64,000 nucleotides of DNA from Pedobacter glucosidilyticus DSM 23534 (GCF_000425145.1 NZ_AULF01000018.1:39637-103636), one strand, 5' to 3'. Numbered from the stretch's first letter, positions 47,519 through 59,402 are shown. Numbers and translations are program-made. Notes: generated by a model from the sequence alone, not told the origin.

Positions 47519-48397
47519 ATGAAAACAATTATATACCAAAATGGAGAGTTTTTCCAGGCAGAACATGCTGGTATAGATATTTTCAGCCAAACTGTTCATT
47601 ATGGTTTTGGAGCTTTTGAGGGTATCAGATCTTATCAAACCAATAATGGCGTAAAACTTTTTAAAGTTCGCGAGCATCTTGAACGCCTTCAACGCTCTTG
47701 TGAAAAAGTGAATATTCCTTTTCACTGGGACATAGAAGAATTGATAGAAGTTTCTTATAAAGTTTTACATAAAAACAGATTAAAGAACGCTTATTTACGA
47801 CCTCTGGTTACTTGTGGAGCAGGTATGGATTTAAAAGTAAATCAGCAATCTGGAATTACCATTATGGCTTGGCATTGGGATTATTATGATGCCAACAAAT
47901 CATTAAATACTTGCATTTCTAGGTTTGAAAGACCAAATCCAAAATCAGTACCGGTGGATGCAAAACTTACAGGCAATTATATCAATTCTATTTTAGCTAC
48001 CACAGATGCCGCACAAAATGGATATGATGATGCTATACAGTTAGATGCCAGAGGCTATGTAGCAGAAGCGCCTGGTGCAAATATTTTTATAGAGAAAAAT
48101 GGAAAGCTCTATACTCCAGAAATCTCGGCTTATATTTTACCCGGTATAACCAGAGCAACCATTATTAAAATAGCCAAACAATTGGATATAGAAGTTATAG
48201 AAAAGCCTATTTCTGTAGAAGAACTAAAAAATGCAGATAGCGCATTTTTGTGTAGCACAGCAGTTGAAGTTGTTGGAATAGCCTCTTTGGACGATAAAAT
48301 ATATAAAACGCCTTTCAAAGACTCGCTTGGCGCAACCATACAAAGAGCATACAAGAATTTAGTATTAGATAAATTAAGTTTCGAAGTAATAATATAA
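47519..48397 (+). CDS. ilvE: branched-chain amino acid aminotransferase
   Basis: PLP class IV aminotransferase, last step of Val, Ile and Leu synthesis. [23 protein letters not shown] opening, [13 protein letters not shown], the PLP lysine in [14 protein letters not shown] (about residue 150), [17 protein letters not shown] and ITRATII are typical. Length 292. First gene of the operon, 26 bp after the attenuator's T tract. Its stop codon shares one base with the ilvD start. Confidence 0.95.
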   Translation: MKTIIYQNGEFFQAEHAGIDIFSQTVHYGFGAFEGIRSYQTNNGVKLFKVREHLERLQRSCEKVNIPFHWDIEELIEVSYKVLHKNRLKNAYLRPLVTCGAGMDLKVNQQSGITIMAWHWDYYDANKSLNTCISRFERPNPKSVPVDAKLTGNYINSILATTDAAQNGYDDAIQLDARGYVAEAPGANIFIEKNGKLYTPEISAYILPGITRATIIKIAKQLDIEVIEKPISVEELKNADSAFLCSTAVEVVGIASLDDKIYKTPFKDSLGATIQRAYKNLVLDKLSFEVII

Positions 48398-50076
48398 TGG
48401 AATTAAATAAGTATAGTAAGACTATTACTCAAGATCAGACACAGCCTGCATCACAAGCAATGCTTTATGGAATTGGCTTAACAAGAGAAGATTTAGCAAA
48501 AGCACAAGTAGGTATTGCCAGCATGGGTTATGATGGTAACACTTGTAACATGCACTTAAATGATTTAGCTGATATTGTAAAAAAAGGTGTTTGGAACCAT
48601 AATCTTGTAGGTTTAAAATTTCATACTATTGGCATTAGTGATGGTATTACCAATGGTACAGATGGGATGCGTTTTTCTTTGGTATCAAGAGATGTTATTG
48701 CAGACTCTATAGAAACTGTTTGCGGTGGCCATTACTATGATGCTTTAATAGCTTTACCTGGTTGCGATAAGAACATGCCTGGAGCTATCATTGCTATGGG
48801 AAGATTAAACAGACCATCAATTATGGTTTATGGTGGTACTATCCATTCTGGAAATTATAAAGGACAATCTCTAAATATCGTATCAGCATTTGAAGCTTTA
48901 GGGCAAAAAATTGCTGGTAACCTTAGCGAAGAAGATTATCAAGGTATTATAGAACATTCTTGCCCAGGTGCTGGAGCATGTGGTGGTATGTACACGGCTA
49001 ATACCATGTCTTCTGCTATTGAAGCTTTAGGTATGAGTTTGCCTTACAGTTCATCAAATCCGGCTTTAAGCCAAGAGAAAAAAGATGAATGTTTAGAAGC
49101 TGGTAAATTCATCAGGATTTTATTAGAGAAAGATATCAAACCACGTGATATCATGACTCGTAAAGCTTTCCATAATGCTATGGTGGTTATCATGGTCATG
49201 GGTGGCTCAACCAATGCTGTATTACACATGATAGCTATGGCTAGATCTGTAGGTGTAGACCTAAGCATGAAAGATTTCCAAGACATCAGCGATAGCGTAC
49301 CGGTAATTGCAGATTTAAAACCTAGTGGAAAATACATGATGGAAGATGTTCATGAGTTAGGCGGAACACCAGCTATTATGAAATATCTTTTAAAGAAAGG
49401 TTTGATTCATGGTGATTGCTTAACTGTTACAGGGAAAACCGTTGCAGAAAACGTTGCTGAAGCTAAGGACCTCGATTTTGAGGAGCAGAAAATTATTTTC
49501 CCTATAGAAAATCCTATAAAAACTACTGGTCACTTACAAATGCTATATGGTAATATTGCTACTCAAGGCAGTGTTGCTAAAATATCAGGTAAAGAAGGTG
49601 AACGTTTCTCTGGACCAGCAAGAGTTTTCAATGGAGAATCTGCACTTATTGAAGGTATATCATCAGGAAAAGTTAAGGCAGGTGATGTAGTAGTTATCCG
49701 TTATGTAGGGCCAAAAGGTGGACCAGGTATGCCAGAAATGTTAAAACCAACTTCTGCCATTTTTGGTGCAGGCTTAGGTTCTTCAGTAGCATTAATTACT
49801 GATGGTAGATTTTCTGGAGGTACACATGGTTTTGTAGTAGGTCATATTGTTCCTGAAGCATTTGAAGGTGGTAATATCGCTTTGATTAATGATGATGACA
49901 TTATTGAAATTGATGCTACTAAAAATACCATTAATGTGATGCTATCTGATGAAGAATTAGCCGCAAGAAAAGCAAAATGGACACAACCAGAGCCTCCAGT
50001 AAAAAGCGGGGTATTGTATAAATATTTTAAACTTGTAAAAAATGCAACAGAAGGATGCGTTACTGATGAGTTCTGA
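48397..50076 (+). CDS. ilvD: dihydroxy-acid dehydratase
   Basis: Iron-sulfur dehydratase making the 2-oxo acids of Val and Ile. Cluster Cys residues are in [28 protein letters not shown] and [21 protein letters not shown]. The C-terminal [15 protein letters not shown] block and the substrate-side [10 protein letters not shown] are also present. Length 559 is normal. Overlaps ilvE by one base and ilvB by 11 bp. Confidence 0.98.
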   Translation: MELNKYSKTITQDQTQPASQAMLYGIGLTREDLAKAQVGIASMGYDGNTCNMHLNDLADIVKKGVWNHNLVGLKFHTIGISDGITNGTDGMRFSLVSRDVIADSIETVCGGHYYDALIALPGCDKNMPGAIIAMGRLNRPSIMVYGGTIHSGNYKGQSLNIVSAFEALGQKIAGNLSEEDYQGIIEHSCPGAGACGGMYTANTMSSAIEALGMSLPYSSSNPALSQEKKDECLEAGKFIRILLEKDIKPRDIMTRKAFHNAMVVIMVMGGSTNAVLHMIAMARSVGVDLSMKDFQDISDSVPVIADLKPSGKYMMEDVHELGGTPAIMKYLLKKGLIHGDCLTVTGKTVAENVAEAKDLDFEEQKIIFPIENPIKTTGHLQMLYGNIATQGSVAKISGKEGERFSGPARVFNGESALIEGISSGKVKAGDVVVIRYVGPKGGPGMPEMLKPTSAIFGAGLGSSVALITDGRFSGGTHGFVVGHIVPEAFEGGNIALINDDDIIEIDATKNTINVMLSDEELAARKAKWTQPEPPVKSGVLYKYFKLVKNATEGCVTDEF

Positions 50077-51787
50077 AGAAGAGACAGCAACCACTGTAGA
50101 ACAGCTTAAAGGCTCAGAAATTTTATTAAACGGTTTAATTGCCGAAGGTGTTGATACCATTTTTGGATATCCAGGAGGAGCAATTATGCCTATTTACGAT
50201 GCTTTATATGATTATCAGGATAGATTAAAACATATTCTAGTTAGGCATGAGCAAGGTGCAACACATGCTGCACAAGGTTATGCCCGTACATCAGGGAAAG
50301 TAGGTGTTGTGTTTGCTACCAGCGGACCAGGTGCTACTAACTTAATTACTGGCTTAGCTGATGCACAAATTGATAGTACGCCAATGGTATGTATCACTGG
50401 ACAAGTATTTGCGCATCTTTTAGGAACAGACGCTTTCCAAGAAACTGATGTTATCAATATCACTACACCTGTTACAAAATGGAATTATCAGGTAACTGAT
50501 GCTTCTGAAATTGCTGAGGTACTAGCAAAAGCATTTCATATTGCCAAAACAGGCCGACCAGGACCAGTGCTTATTGATATAACAAAGAATGCACAAATAC
50601 AACTAACTGCTTACCATGGTTATAAAAAGTGTAATCATATCAGAAGTTATAGACCTACACCTATAGTTAGAAATAGTTATATAGAGCAAGCTGCTGCTTT
50701 AATCAATGAAGCTAAAAAACCATTTATTTTATTTGGACAAGGTGTATTATTGGGTAATGCCGAGCAAGAGTTTAAAGCTTTTGTTGAGAAAACAGGTATT
50801 CCTGCTGCTTGGACAATTTTAGGTGCAGGTGCTATACCTACAGACCACCCTTTAAATGTTGGTATGTTAGGTATGCATGGTAATTATGGCCCAAATGTTT
50901 TAACCAATGAATGCGATGTTTTAATTGCTATTGGGATGCGTTTTGATGACCGTGTTACTGGTCGTTTAGATAAATATGCTAAACAAGCTAAGGTTATTCA
51001 CTTAGATATAGACCCTGCCGAGATTGATAAGAATGTAAAAGCTCATGTTCCGGTATGGGGAGATTGTAAAGAAACTTTACCTTTATTAACCGCTTTAGTT
51101 AAAGAAAACAAACATGAAGAATGGTTAGCGAAGTTTAATAATTATTCTAAAGAAGAGTTTGCTCAGTGTATTGATGCTGAAATTAACCCTCAATCTGGAG
51201 AGTTAACCATGGGCGAAGTAATCAATCAGCTTAACCAATTAACTAACGGAGACGCTATTATCGTAACAGATGTGGGTCAGCACCAAATGGTAGCTTGCCG
51301 TTATGCTAAATTTAATCACACCAGAAGTAATATTACTAGCGGTGGCTTAGGTACCATGGGCTTTGCTTTACCGGCAGCTATTGGAGCTAAGTTTGGCGCA
51401 CCAGAAAAAACCGTAGTAGCCGTTATTGGTGATGGTGGTTTCCAAATGACTTTACAAGAACTAGGTACTATTATGCAAAGTGGTATTGATGTAAAAATCA
51501 TGATTTTGAATAATCAGTTCTTAGGAATGGTAAGACAATGGCAAGAGCTTTTCCACGATAGAAGATATTCTTTTGTTGATATTACCAGTCCGGATTTTGT
51601 AGCTCTTGCAAAAAGCTATTACATAGACGGTAAAAAAATATCAGAAAGAGCAGAACTAAAAGACGCTTTAAAAACCATGCTTGATCATAAAGGCTCATAC
51701 CTTTTAGAAGTTATGGTAACTAAAGAAAATAATGTATTCCCTATGGTGCCACAAGGCTGTAGTGTTAGTGAAATCAGGCTTAAGTAA
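50066..51787 (+). CDS. ilvB: acetolactate synthase, large catalytic subunit
   Basis: TPP enzyme condensing pyruvate with pyruvate or 2-oxobutyrate. N-terminal [15 protein letters not shown], catalytic Glu in [22 protein letters not shown] region ([21 protein letters not shown]), and the TPP motif [14 protein letters not shown] to [13 protein letters not shown] start at ATG 50066 (MSSEEET), overlapping ilvD by 11 bp; an ATG 24 bp earlier is possible. Works with the ilvN product encoded 19 bp downstream. Confidence 0.97.
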   Translation: MSSEEETATTVEQLKGSEILLNGLIAEGVDTIFGYPGGAIMPIYDALYDYQDRLKHILVRHEQGATHAAQGYARTSGKVGVVFATSGPGATNLITGLADAQIDSTPMVCITGQVFAHLLGTDAFQETDVINITTPVTKWNYQVTDASEIAEVLAKAFHIAKTGRPGPVLIDITKNAQIQLTAYHGYKKCNHIRSYRPTPIVRNSYIEQAAALINEAKKPFILFGQGVLLGNAEQEFKAFVEKTGIPAAWTILGAGAIPTDHPLNVGMLGMHGNYGPNVLTNECDVLIAIGMRFDDRVTGRLDKYAKQAKVIHLDIDPAEIDKNVKAHVPVWGDCKETLPLLTALVKENKHEEWLAKFNNYSKEEFAQCIDAEINPQSGELTMGEVINQLNQLTNGDAIIVTDVGQHQMVACRYAKFNHTRSNITSGGLGTMGFALPAAIGAKFGAPEKTVVAVIGDGGFQMTLQELGTIMQSGIDVKIMILNNQFLGMVRQWQELFHDRRYSFVDITSPDFVALAKSYYIDGKKISERAELKDALKTMLDHKGSYLLEVMVTKENNVFPMVPQGCSVSEIRLK

Positions 51788-51806
51788 ACCTTCAATTTAG
51801 AAAATC

Positions 51807-52409
51807 ATGGAATCAAAATTAGAAAAGAAGGAATTTAACATCACTGTTTATACCGAAAACCAGGTTGGTTTACTGAGCAGGATAGCAATTATATTTAGTA
51901 GAAGAAAACTGAATATCGAAAGCTTAAATACATCACCTTCAGAGGTAGAAAGTATTCACCGTTTTAACATCGTGATAAACGAAACAGAAGAGGTGGTAAG
52001 AAAAGTTGCTCGTCAGTTAGAAAAGCAAGTTGAAGTATTAAAAGTATACTACAACACCAATGAAGATGTTATTTGGCAAGAGCTTGCACTTTACAAAGTA
52101 CCTACAGAAATTATTGCGGAGCATGTGAGTGTAGAGCGTTTATTACGTGAATATGGTGCAAGAGCCGTGGTTATCCGTAAAGATTACACGGTTTTTGAAA
52201 CTACTGGACATAGGGAAGAAACGGATGCTTTAGTGGTAGTATTACAACAATATGGTTTAATAGAATTTGTAAGAAGTGCCCGTGTAGCTATTATAAAAGC
52301 TAGCGATGGTTTCCATACCAAACTAAAACAATTTGAAAACCGCGAACCAGGAGAGCCAGCAGCAGAGAATGAATATCTAAATAATGGCGATAAGGTGTTT
52401 ACGATGTAG
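51807..52409 (+). CDS. ilvN: acetolactate synthase, small regulatory subunit
   Basis: ACT-domain subunit giving valine feedback control. N-terminal ACT domain (residues 8-82: NITVYTENQVGLLSRIAIIF, NIESLNTSPSEV), then the C-terminal domain (LALYKVPTEI, VVIRKDYTVFETTGHREETDAL). At 200 residues it is longer than the E. coli IlvN and near the usual IlvH-like length plus a tail. Directly after ilvB; followed by a spacer with two small palindromes. Confidence 0.95.
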   Translation: MESKLEKKEFNITVYTENQVGLLSRIAIIFSRRKLNIESLNTSPSEVESIHRFNIVINETEEVVRKVARQLEKQVEVLKVYYNTNEDVIWQELALYKVPTEIIAEHVSVERLLREYGARAVVIRKDYTVFETTGHREETDALVVVLQQYGLIEFVRSARVAIIKASDGFHTKLKQFENREPGEPAAENEYLNNGDKVFTM

Positions 52410-52410
52410 T

Positions 52411-52440
52411 AACAGTCCATGGACAATAGTCTATAGACCT
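52411..52440. repeat. paired 10-bp palindromes in the ilvN-ilvC spacer
   Basis: GTCCATGGAC (from about 52414) and GTCTATAGAC (from about 52428) lie in tandem and share the pattern GTCyATrGAC. They occupy the first part of the 76-bp spacer. No regulatory role is evident. Confidence 0.7.
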
Positions 52441-52485
52441 TGGACAACTAATTAACAATAAAAATATAAATCAACAATAAAAACA

Positions 52486-53967
52486 ATGGCAAATTATTTT
52501 AATACTTTACCCCTTAGAGAAAAACTAAACCAATTAGGCGTTTGCGAATTCATGGATAATGCAGAGTTTGCAGATGGAGTAAATGCTTTAAAAGGGAAAA
52601 AGATTGTAGTTGTAGGTTGCGGTGCACAAGGCTTAAACCAAGGCTTGAATTTAAGAGATAGCGGCTTAGATGTAAGCTATACCTTACGTAAAGAAGCAAT
52701 TGAAGGCAAACGTGATTCTTGGAAAAACGCTACAGAAAACAACTTTAAAGTTGGTACTTACGAAGAATTAATTCCTTCTGCAGATGTAGTTGTTAACCTT
52801 ACACCAGACAAGCAACATACTGCTGTTGTTAATGCTATTATGCCTTTAATGAAACAAGGTTCTACCCTATTATATTCACACGGTTTCAATATTGTAGAAG
52901 AAGGCATGCAAATCCGTAAAGATATTACCGTTATTATGGTGGCACCTAAATGCCCAGGTAGCGAGGTAAGAGCAGAATACGTAAGAGGTTTTGGTGTACC
53001 TACTTTAATTGCTGTACATCCAGAAAATGATCCGGAAGGAAAAGGTTTAGCACAAGCAAAAGCTTATTGCGTAGGTACTGGTGGCCATAGAGCTGGTGTA
53101 TTAAAATCATCTTTTGTTGCTGAAGTAAAATCAGATTTAATGGGCGAGCAAACTATACTTTGTGGTTTGTTACAAACTGGTTCTATTCTTTCTTTCGATA
53201 AAATGATTGAAAAAGGTATTGATGCTGGTTACGCTTCTAAATTGGTACAATATGGTGTTGAAGTTATCACTGAAGCTTTAAAACATGGTGGCGTTTCTGG
53301 TATGATGGATCGTTTAAGTAATGTTGCTAAAATTAAAGCTTTTGAAGTTTCTGAAGAGTTAAAAGACATTATGCGTCCTTTATTCCAAAAGCACCAAGAT
53401 GATATTATGAGTGGCGAGTTTAGCCGTATCATGATGGAAGATTGGGCAAATGGAGACAAAAACTTATTGGCTTGGAGAGCAGAGACAGGTGAAACTGCTT
53501 TTGAAAAAACTCCTGCCGGAGATGTTAAAATTGGCGAGCAAGAATACTTTGATAACTATTTATTAATGGTTGCTTTTGTTAGAGCAGGTGTTGAATTGGC
53601 TTTTGAAACTATGGTTGAGGCTGGTATTAAACCAGAATCTGCTTATTATGAGTCTTTACACGAAACTCCGCTTATTGCAAATACCATTGCTCGTAAAAAA
53701 TTATTCGAAATGAACCGTGTAATTTCTGATACTGCTGAGTACGGTTGCTATTTATTTGACCAAGCTTGTAAGCCTTTATTAGCTGATTTTATGAAGAAAG
53801 TTGATACAGACTTAGTAGGTAAAAACTTTAACGAAGGAAAAGATGGTTCTGTAGATAACAGAAGATTAGTAGAAATCAATGAAATTTTACGTAGCCACCA
53901 AGTAGAAGTTGTAGGTGTAAAATTGCGTAAAGCAATGACAGCTATGAAAGCTATTAAAACTGCTTAA
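52486..53967 (+). CDS. ilvC: ketol-acid reductoisomerase, class II (long form)
   Basis: NADPH- and Mg-dependent isomeroreductase of Val/Ile synthesis. Rossmann loop [20 protein letters not shown] (about residues 42-61), NADPH phosphate contact in [35 protein letters not shown]. Two knotted C-terminal domains make it 493 residues, as in E. coli and plants, instead of about 330 in most bacteria. Metal-binding acidic residues in [17 protein letters not shown] are present. Followed by a pair of REP elements. Confidence 0.97.
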   Translation: MANYFNTLPLREKLNQLGVCEFMDNAEFADGVNALKGKKIVVVGCGAQGLNQGLNLRDSGLDVSYTLRKEAIEGKRDSWKNATENNFKVGTYEELIPSADVVVNLTPDKQHTAVVNAIMPLMKQGSTLLYSHGFNIVEEGMQIRKDITVIMVAPKCPGSEVRAEYVRGFGVPTLIAVHPENDPEGKGLAQAKAYCVGTGGHRAGVLKSSFVAEVKSDLMGEQTILCGLLQTGSILSFDKMIEKGIDAGYASKLVQYGVEVITEALKHGGVSGMMDRLSNVAKIKAFEVSEELKDIMRPLFQKHQDDIMSGEFSRIMMEDWANGDKNLLAWRAETGETAFEKTPAGDVKIGEQEYFDNYLLMVAFVRAGVELAFETMVEAGIKPESAYYESLHETPLIANTIARKKLFEMNRVISDTAEYGCYLFDQACKPLLADFMKKVDTDLVGKNFNEGKDGSVDNRRLVEINEILRSHQVEVVGVKLRKAMTAMKAIKTA

Positions 53968-53973
53968 GTAAAA

Positions 53974-54104
53974 GCCTCACCCCAACCCTCTCCTTTGGAG
54001 AGGGAGTACAGTGAGTGCTATATGTTAATTAATGTAATAAAGTTAAATTTTATTCTGCTCAAAAGTCCCCTCTGTTTCAGAGAGGGGATTTAGGAGTGAG
54101 GCTT
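53974..54104. repeat. inverted pair of REP-type palindromes between ilvC and the ABC gene
   Basis: Left copy: GCCTCACCCC, then CCCTCTCC / GGAGAGGG. Right copy: CCCCTCT / AGAGGGG, then TTAGGAGTGAGGC. The GCCTCACC and GTGAGGC ends are reverse complements, so the whole 131-bp unit can fold as one large hairpin. The following ATG (54105) begins immediately after it. Confidence 0.85.
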
Positions 54105-55619
54105 ATGTCACAACCAGTCGTCCATATCAACAATTTAAACTTGCAATATCAGCAAATGCTGGTGTTGGAGGATTTGAATTGGACTATCCTTTCGGGAGAA
54201 AACTGGTTATTAGGCGGGAATAGTGGCAACGGAAAAACATCCTTAGGCAAAGTTATAGCTAGCTTATTACCTGCATCTGGAAGCATCAAAATCACTTTTA
54301 ACGATACAAGTAAATTACCTGCAAAAGTTTTGTTTGTAGAAAGCTGGTATCAATTTAAAAATTTAGAAGGTGTTGCTAATTTTTACTATCAGCAACGCTA
54401 TACAAGCCAACAGGCTAAAGAAACTTTAACTGTAAAAGCAGAACTAGCTTATTACGCTAAAGAACATCACTTAAATATTGCTGATGTTGAATCTATTTTA
54501 AATAGATTAGATTTTACATCTTTACAGAACTCGCAACTTATAGAGCTTTCTAGCGGCGAGCATAAAAAATTACAACTGGTTAAAGCTTTGTGGTTAAAAC
54601 CTCAAGTGCTTATTATAGACCAGCCTTATACAGGTTTAGATTTAAAATCGAGAAAAAACCTAAATCTTCTTTTAGATGAAGCTGCATCGGCAGGGGTAAC
54701 ATTAATCTTAATCAGTAATGATGATGATTTACCATCGTCTATCAACCGTTTTGCTACCATTGTAGACAAAAAATTGGTAGCCGTAAATACGAAAACTGAT
54801 TTACAGCAATTCATCCCCCTAAGGGAAAACAAAACAATACCAGCTTTTTTAAGAACATCGCCTGTTTATAGCTCACAGCAAATAGCTAAAATGGAGAACA
54901 TCCAAATTAGTTATGGAGAAAAACAAGTGCTAAAAAATATCAACTGGGAAGTTAAAGCTGGTGAAAAATGGCTGCTGCAAGGACATAATGGTTCTGGTAA
55001 ATCAACTTTATTAAGTTTAATAAACGGAGACCATCCACAATCTTATGCCAATACCTTGTATTTATTTGGTAATAAAAGAGGTAGCGGAGAAAGTATCTGG
55101 GATATTAAACAACATATTGGCTTAATTTCTCCAGAATTTCATTGGTATTTTGATGCATCAGCTACGGTATGGGAAAGTATTGCTTCTGGCCTTTATGACT
55201 CGGTAGGTTTATTTAGACAACTACCTTATTCTAAAAGTATTTTAGTAGATGAGCTAGTTGAATATTTTGGTTTAACCGAAGAAAAAAGCAGACTTTTAAA
55301 CACCTTGCCTTTAGGTACACAAAGATTGGTTTTACTGGCTAGAACCATCATTAAAAACCCAGAATTACTTATTCTGGATGAGCCTTGCCAAGGTTTAGAT
55401 AAACAACAAACCAAACATTTTAACCAATTGGTAGATGAGCTTTGCAGTAATGGTATGACTTTAATTTACGTTGGTCATTTTGAATCTCAATTACCCAACT
55501 GCTTAGAAAAAAAGATTGTTTTGGAGAACGGAGAAGTTATCCTGATAGAAGAGTTAAAAACAGATAAAGCATATAAACAGCTTAAAGATTATGCATTAAA
55601 CTTTGAGCCATCATTATAA
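54105..55619 (+). CDS. twin-domain ABC ATPase (ModF/PhrA-like), no membrane partner
   Basis: 505-residue protein with two ABC ATPase domains. Domain 1: Walker A GGNSGNGKTSLG, signature LSSGEHKK, Walker B VLIIDQPYTGLD. Domain 2 (from about residue 265): Walker A GHNGSGKSTLL, signature degenerated to LPLGTQR, Walker B LLILDEPCQGLD. No membrane domain or permease gene is adjacent. The architecture resembles ModF/PhrA-type soluble ABC proteins. It is out of place between ilvC and leuA and is preceded by a REP pair, suggesting insertion into the operon. ATG at 54105 chosen over a GTG at 54096 within the repeat. Confidence 0.85.
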   Translation: MSQPVVHINNLNLQYQQMLVLEDLNWTILSGENWLLGGNSGNGKTSLGKVIASLLPASGSIKITFNDTSKLPAKVLFVESWYQFKNLEGVANFYYQQRYTSQQAKETLTVKAELAYYAKEHHLNIADVESILNRLDFTSLQNSQLIELSSGEHKKLQLVKALWLKPQVLIIDQPYTGLDLKSRKNLNLLLDEAASAGVTLILISNDDDLPSSINRFATIVDKKLVAVNTKTDLQQFIPLRENKTIPAFLRTSPVYSSQQIAKMENIQISYGEKQVLKNINWEVKAGEKWLLQGHNGSGKSTLLSLINGDHPQSYANTLYLFGNKRGSGESIWDIKQHIGLISPEFHWYFDASATVWESIASGLYDSVGLFRQLPYSKSILVDELVEYFGLTEEKSRLLNTLPLGTQRLVLLARTIIKNPELLILDEPCQGLDKQQTKHFNQLVDELCSNGMTLIYVGHFESQLPNCLEKKIVLENGEVILIEELKTDKAYKQLKDYALNFEPSL

Positions 55620-55681
55620 AAAGAATAAAAAATGAACTCATTTACCCCTTAAACAAGCGTAAATGAAGCTAACAAAAGAAT

Positions 55682-57187
55682 ATGTTACACGACCCGAATA
55701 GAATTTACATTTTCGACACTACTTTAAGAGACGGTGAACAGGTACCTGGTTGTCAATTAACAACATCAGAAAAGATAGAGATTGCAAAAGAATTAGAAAT
55801 CTTAGGTGTTGATGTTATTGAAGCTGGTTTCCCAATTTCAAGCCCAGGAGATTTCCAAAGTGTTGTTGAGCTATCTAAAGCTGTAAAAGATCCTATTATT
55901 TGTGCTTTAACAAGAGCCAATACAAAGGATATTGATGCTGCTGTAGAATCTTTAAAACATGCCAAAAGACCAAGAATACATACAGGAATTGGCGCATCAG
56001 ACATGCATATCAAATACAAATTTAACAGTACCCGTGAAGATATTCTGGAGCGTGGTGTTGCAGCAGTAAAATATGCCAAAAAGTTTGTAGAAGATATTGA
56101 GTTTTATGCAGAAGATGCCGGAAGAGCAGATGTAGTTTTTCTTGCCCAGATGATAGAGGCTGTAATAGCAGCTGGTGCTACGGTAGTTAATATACCAGAT
56201 ACTAATGGCTATTGCTTACCAGACCAGTATGGCTCTAAAATTCGTTTCCTGAAAGAGAATGTTAAAAATATAGACCAAGCTATAATTTCTGTACACTGCC
56301 ATAATGATTTAGGTTTGGCAACAGCAAATTCTATTGCTGGTATCCAAAACGGAGCTCGCCAAGTAGAATGTACCATTAATGGTATTGGAGAAAGAGCCGG
56401 AAATACTTCTTTAGAAGAAGTTGCTATGATATTAAAAACCCATCAATTGGGATATTATACCAATATCAATAGCAAAAAATTCTATGAGCTAAGCGGAATG
56501 GTTAGTCGTATGATGCGTATGCCAGTACAGCCAAACAAAGCTATTGTTGGTAAAAATGCATTTGCACATAGTTCGGGTATCCATCAAGATGGTGTTTTAA
56601 AATTCAGAGAGAATTATGAAATCATCAATCCGGAAGATGTGGGTATAGACCAATCAGAGATTATCTTAACCGCAAGAAGTGGTCGTCATGCGCTTAAACA
56701 CCATTTAGAGCGTTTAGGATATTTAATTGAAAAAATAAACTTAAATGAAGTTTATGAGCGTTTCTTAGTACTTGCTGATAGTAAAAAAGAAATCAAAGAT
56801 GACGACTTATTACTTTTAATGGGCGATGGTACAGAGCGTAACTATAAAGACGGTATCACCATAAAATTATTACAGGTGATGTGTGGCGATCCATTAATTC
56901 CTACCGCTATGGTAAAGCTAGAAATTCATGAAAAAGTATATGAAGCTGTAGCATCAGGAAATGGACCGGTAGACGCTACCATTAAAGCTATGGATAGCAT
57001 CATTAAAAAAGAAGTTACTTTAAAAGAGTTTCATATTGATGCTATACATGGTGGAAGTAATGATGTTAGTAAAGTAAATATGAGAGTTAAATATGGCGAT
57101 AAATACTATGCAGGTTACGGTTTCAGTTCTGATATCGTAAAAGCATCTGCAAATGCTTATTTAGATGCTATAAATAAATTCATATAA
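55682..57187 (+). CDS. leuA: 2-isopropylmalate synthase
   Basis: First leucine-specific enzyme: acetyl-CoA + 2-oxoisovalerate. [15 protein letters not shown] (metal-binding Asp, catalytic Arg) at the N-terminus, [30 protein letters not shown] with the HxH metal ligands (about residue 205) and [13 protein letters not shown]. The C-terminal regulatory domain (about 370-501) suggests leucine feedback. Length 501. The sequence is clearly of the LeuA type; the second homologue downstream differs in its substrate region. Confidence 0.95.
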   Translation: MLHDPNRIYIFDTTLRDGEQVPGCQLTTSEKIEIAKELEILGVDVIEAGFPISSPGDFQSVVELSKAVKDPIICALTRANTKDIDAAVESLKHAKRPRIHTGIGASDMHIKYKFNSTREDILERGVAAVKYAKKFVEDIEFYAEDAGRADVVFLAQMIEAVIAAGATVVNIPDTNGYCLPDQYGSKIRFLKENVKNIDQAIISVHCHNDLGLATANSIAGIQNGARQVECTINGIGERAGNTSLEEVAMILKTHQLGYYTNINSKKFYELSGMVSRMMRMPVQPNKAIVGKNAFAHSSGIHQDGVLKFRENYEIINPEDVGIDQSEIILTARSGRHALKHHLERLGYLIEKINLNEVYERFLVLADSKKEIKDDDLLLLMGDGTERNYKDGITIKLLQVMCGDPLIPTAMVKLEIHEKVYEAVASGNGPVDATIKAMDSIIKKEVTLKEFHIDAIHGGSNDVSKVNMRVKYGDKYYAGYGFSSDIVKASANAYLDAINKFI

Positions 57188-57246
57188 GATTAAATTTGTC
57201 GTTTAATGCGACTTGGAAATTAAAAACAAAATAAAATTATAATAAG

Positions 57247-58656
57247 ATGAGCAAGACATTGTTTGACAAAGTGTGGGATAAACATGTGGTTCGCAAGATA
57301 GAAGGCGGTCCAGATGTTTTATTTATCGATCGTCATTTAATCCATGAAGTAACCAGCCCGGTAGCTTTCTTAGGATTAAAAACCAGAGGTATTAAAGTTT
57401 TATATCCTGAGCGTACTTTTGCTACGGCAGATCATAACACGCCTACTATTAACCAACATTTACCAGTTGCAGATCCATTATCAGCAAATCAGCTTAAAGC
57501 TTTAGAGGCTAACTCTAAAGAATATGGTATTTCTCACTGGGGTTTAGGCCATCAAAAAAATGGTATTGTTCACGTAGTTGGACCAGAGTACGGTATTACA
57601 CAACCAGGTGCAACTATTGTTTGTGGCGACTCGCATACTTCAACTCATGGTGCTTTTGGTGCTATCGCTTTTGGTATAGGTACATCTGAAGTAGAAATGG
57701 TACTTTCTACACAATGTATCATGCAACCAAAACCAAAGAAAATGAGAATCACCATCAATGGTACTTTAAGCAGAGGTGTTACGCCTAAAGACGTTGCTTT
57801 ATTCATCATTTCTAAATTAACTACCTCTGGCGCTACTGGTTATTTTGTAGAGTATGCTGGTGAAGTTTTTGAGAAAATGAGTATGGAAGGCCGTATGACT
57901 GTGTGTAACCTAAGTATAGAAATGGGTGCTCGTGGTGGTATGATAGCTCCAGATGAAACTACTTTCAATTATATCCAAGGTCGTGAGTTTACACCAAAAG
58001 GTGCAGCTTGGGATAAAGCAATGGAATATTGGAAAACCCTTAAAACAGATGCTGATGCAGTATTTGATAAAGAGTTAGCTTATAATGCTTCTGAAATTGA
58101 ACCTATGATTACTTATGGTACCAACCCTGGTATGGGTATTGGTATTTCTAACCAAATCCCTGATGCTGAGCAAGTAGAAGGTGGTGTAGAAACTTATGAG
58201 AAATCTTTAAACTATATGGGTTTCAATGAAGGCGATTCTATGATAGGTAAACCAGTTGATTATGTTTTCGTAGGAAGCTGTACCAATGGTAGGATAGAAG
58301 ATTTTAGAGCTTTTGCATCTGTTGTAAAAGGAAGACAAAAAGCAGAAAATGTAACCGTATGGTTAGTACCAGGTTCTCATATTGTTGAGTCTCAAATAAA
58401 AGAAGAAGGTATTTTAGATATTTTAACTGAGGCTGGTTTTACACTACGTCAACCAGGTTGTTCTGCTTGTTTAGCAATGAATGATGATAAAATTCCTGCA
58501 GGTAAATATGCAGTAAGTACATCAAACAGAAACTTTGAAGGCCGTCAAGGACCAGGTTCTAGAACCATGCTTGCAAGCCCACTAGTAGCAGCTGCGGCAG
58601 CGGTTACAGGTAAAGTAACAGACCCTAGAGAATTAATGGAAGAATTAGTTGGTTAG
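57247..58656 (+). CDS. leuC: 3-isopropylmalate dehydratase, large subunit
   Basis: Aconitase-family 4Fe-4S enzyme. [14 protein letters not shown] at the N-terminus, [22 protein letters not shown], cluster Cys in [12 protein letters not shown] and in [14 protein letters not shown]. Length 469 as expected. Works with LeuD on isopropylmalate and, presumably, on citramalate. The 149-bp spacer to leuD contains complementary word repeats. Confidence 0.98.
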   Translation: MSKTLFDKVWDKHVVRKIEGGPDVLFIDRHLIHEVTSPVAFLGLKTRGIKVLYPERTFATADHNTPTINQHLPVADPLSANQLKALEANSKEYGISHWGLGHQKNGIVHVVGPEYGITQPGATIVCGDSHTSTHGAFGAIAFGIGTSEVEMVLSTQCIMQPKPKKMRITINGTLSRGVTPKDVALFIISKLTTSGATGYFVEYAGEVFEKMSMEGRMTVCNLSIEMGARGGMIAPDETTFNYIQGREFTPKGAAWDKAMEYWKTLKTDADAVFDKELAYNASEIEPMITYGTNPGMGIGISNQIPDAEQVEGGVETYEKSLNYMGFNEGDSMIGKPVDYVFVGSCTNGRIEDFRAFASVVKGRQKAENVTVWLVPGSHIVESQIKEEGILDILTEAGFTLRQPGCSACLAMNDDKIPAGKYAVSTSNRNFEGRQGPGSRTMLASPLVAAAAAVTGKVTDPRELMEELVG

Positions 58657-58800
58657 ATGATTAGGTTGTTAGTTGGTTCGTCCAATTAAATCTAATAATC
58701 CTAAAAACTAACAGTAATATATCATTTAGGAATAGTTTCAGAATTTGTTATCAGTCCTTTAAAGACTAACAAACCAACAAACTAACAACTAAAAAACTAA
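58657..58800. repeat. complementary word repeats in the leuC-leuD spacer
   Basis: GGTTGTTAGTTGG (from about 58664) follows the leuC stop, and AACAAACTAACAAC-type words (about 58770-58795) precede leuD. The two blocks are imperfect reverse complements and could pair in the mRNA. Words are shared with 20085 and 61127. Confidence 0.6.
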
Positions 58801-58805
58801 AAAAA

Positions 58806-59402
58806 ATGGCATACGATAAATTTAACATATTAAAAAGCAGTGCAGTTCCACTTTCTATAGAGAATGTTGATACTGACCAAATTATACCAGCTCGTTTCTT
58901 AAAAGCTACAGAACGTGTAGGCTTTGGCGATAACCTTTTCAGAGATTGGAGATATAATCCAGATAATACTCCTAAACCAGATTTCGTCTTAAATAACCCA
59001 ACTTACAGCGGTAAAATTTTAGTAGGTGGTAAAAACTTTGGTTCGGGTTCATCAAGAGAGCATGCTGCTTGGGCTGTTTACGATTATGGCTTTAGAGCCG
59101 TAGTTTCTAGCTTCTTTGCAGATATCTTTAAAAATAACTGTTTAAATATTGGTGTTTTACCGGTACAGGTTAGTCCAGAGTTTTTAGATAAAATATTTAA
59201 AGCTATTGCGGCAGACCCTAAAACAGAATTAGAAATTAATCTTCCGGCACAAACCATTACTTTAACATCAACCGGAGAGCAAGAAAGCTTCGATATTAGC
59301 TCATACAAAAAAGAAAATATGATGAATGGTTTTGATGATATTGATTATCTGCAAAACATAAAATCAGAAATTCAGGAATTTGCTACGCATCTTCCATTAT
59401 AA
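58806..59402 (+). CDS. leuD: 3-isopropylmalate dehydratase, small subunit
   Basis: Swivelling-domain partner of LeuC. VDTDQIIPARFLKATERVGFG (about residues 19-39), the loop GKNFGSGSSREHAAWA and SSFFADIFKNNCLNIGVLPV are typical. Length 198. Followed by a large inverted-repeat element before the second LeuA-like gene. Confidence 0.97.
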   Translation: MAYDKFNILKSSAVPLSIENVDTDQIIPARFLKATERVGFGDNLFRDWRYNPDNTPKPDFVLNNPTYSGKILVGGKNFGSGSSREHAAWAVYDYGFRAVVSSFFADIFKNNCLNIGVLPVQVSPEFLDKIFKAIAADPKTELEINLPAQTITLTSTGEQESFDISSYKKENMMNGFDDIDYLQNIKSEIQEFATHLPL

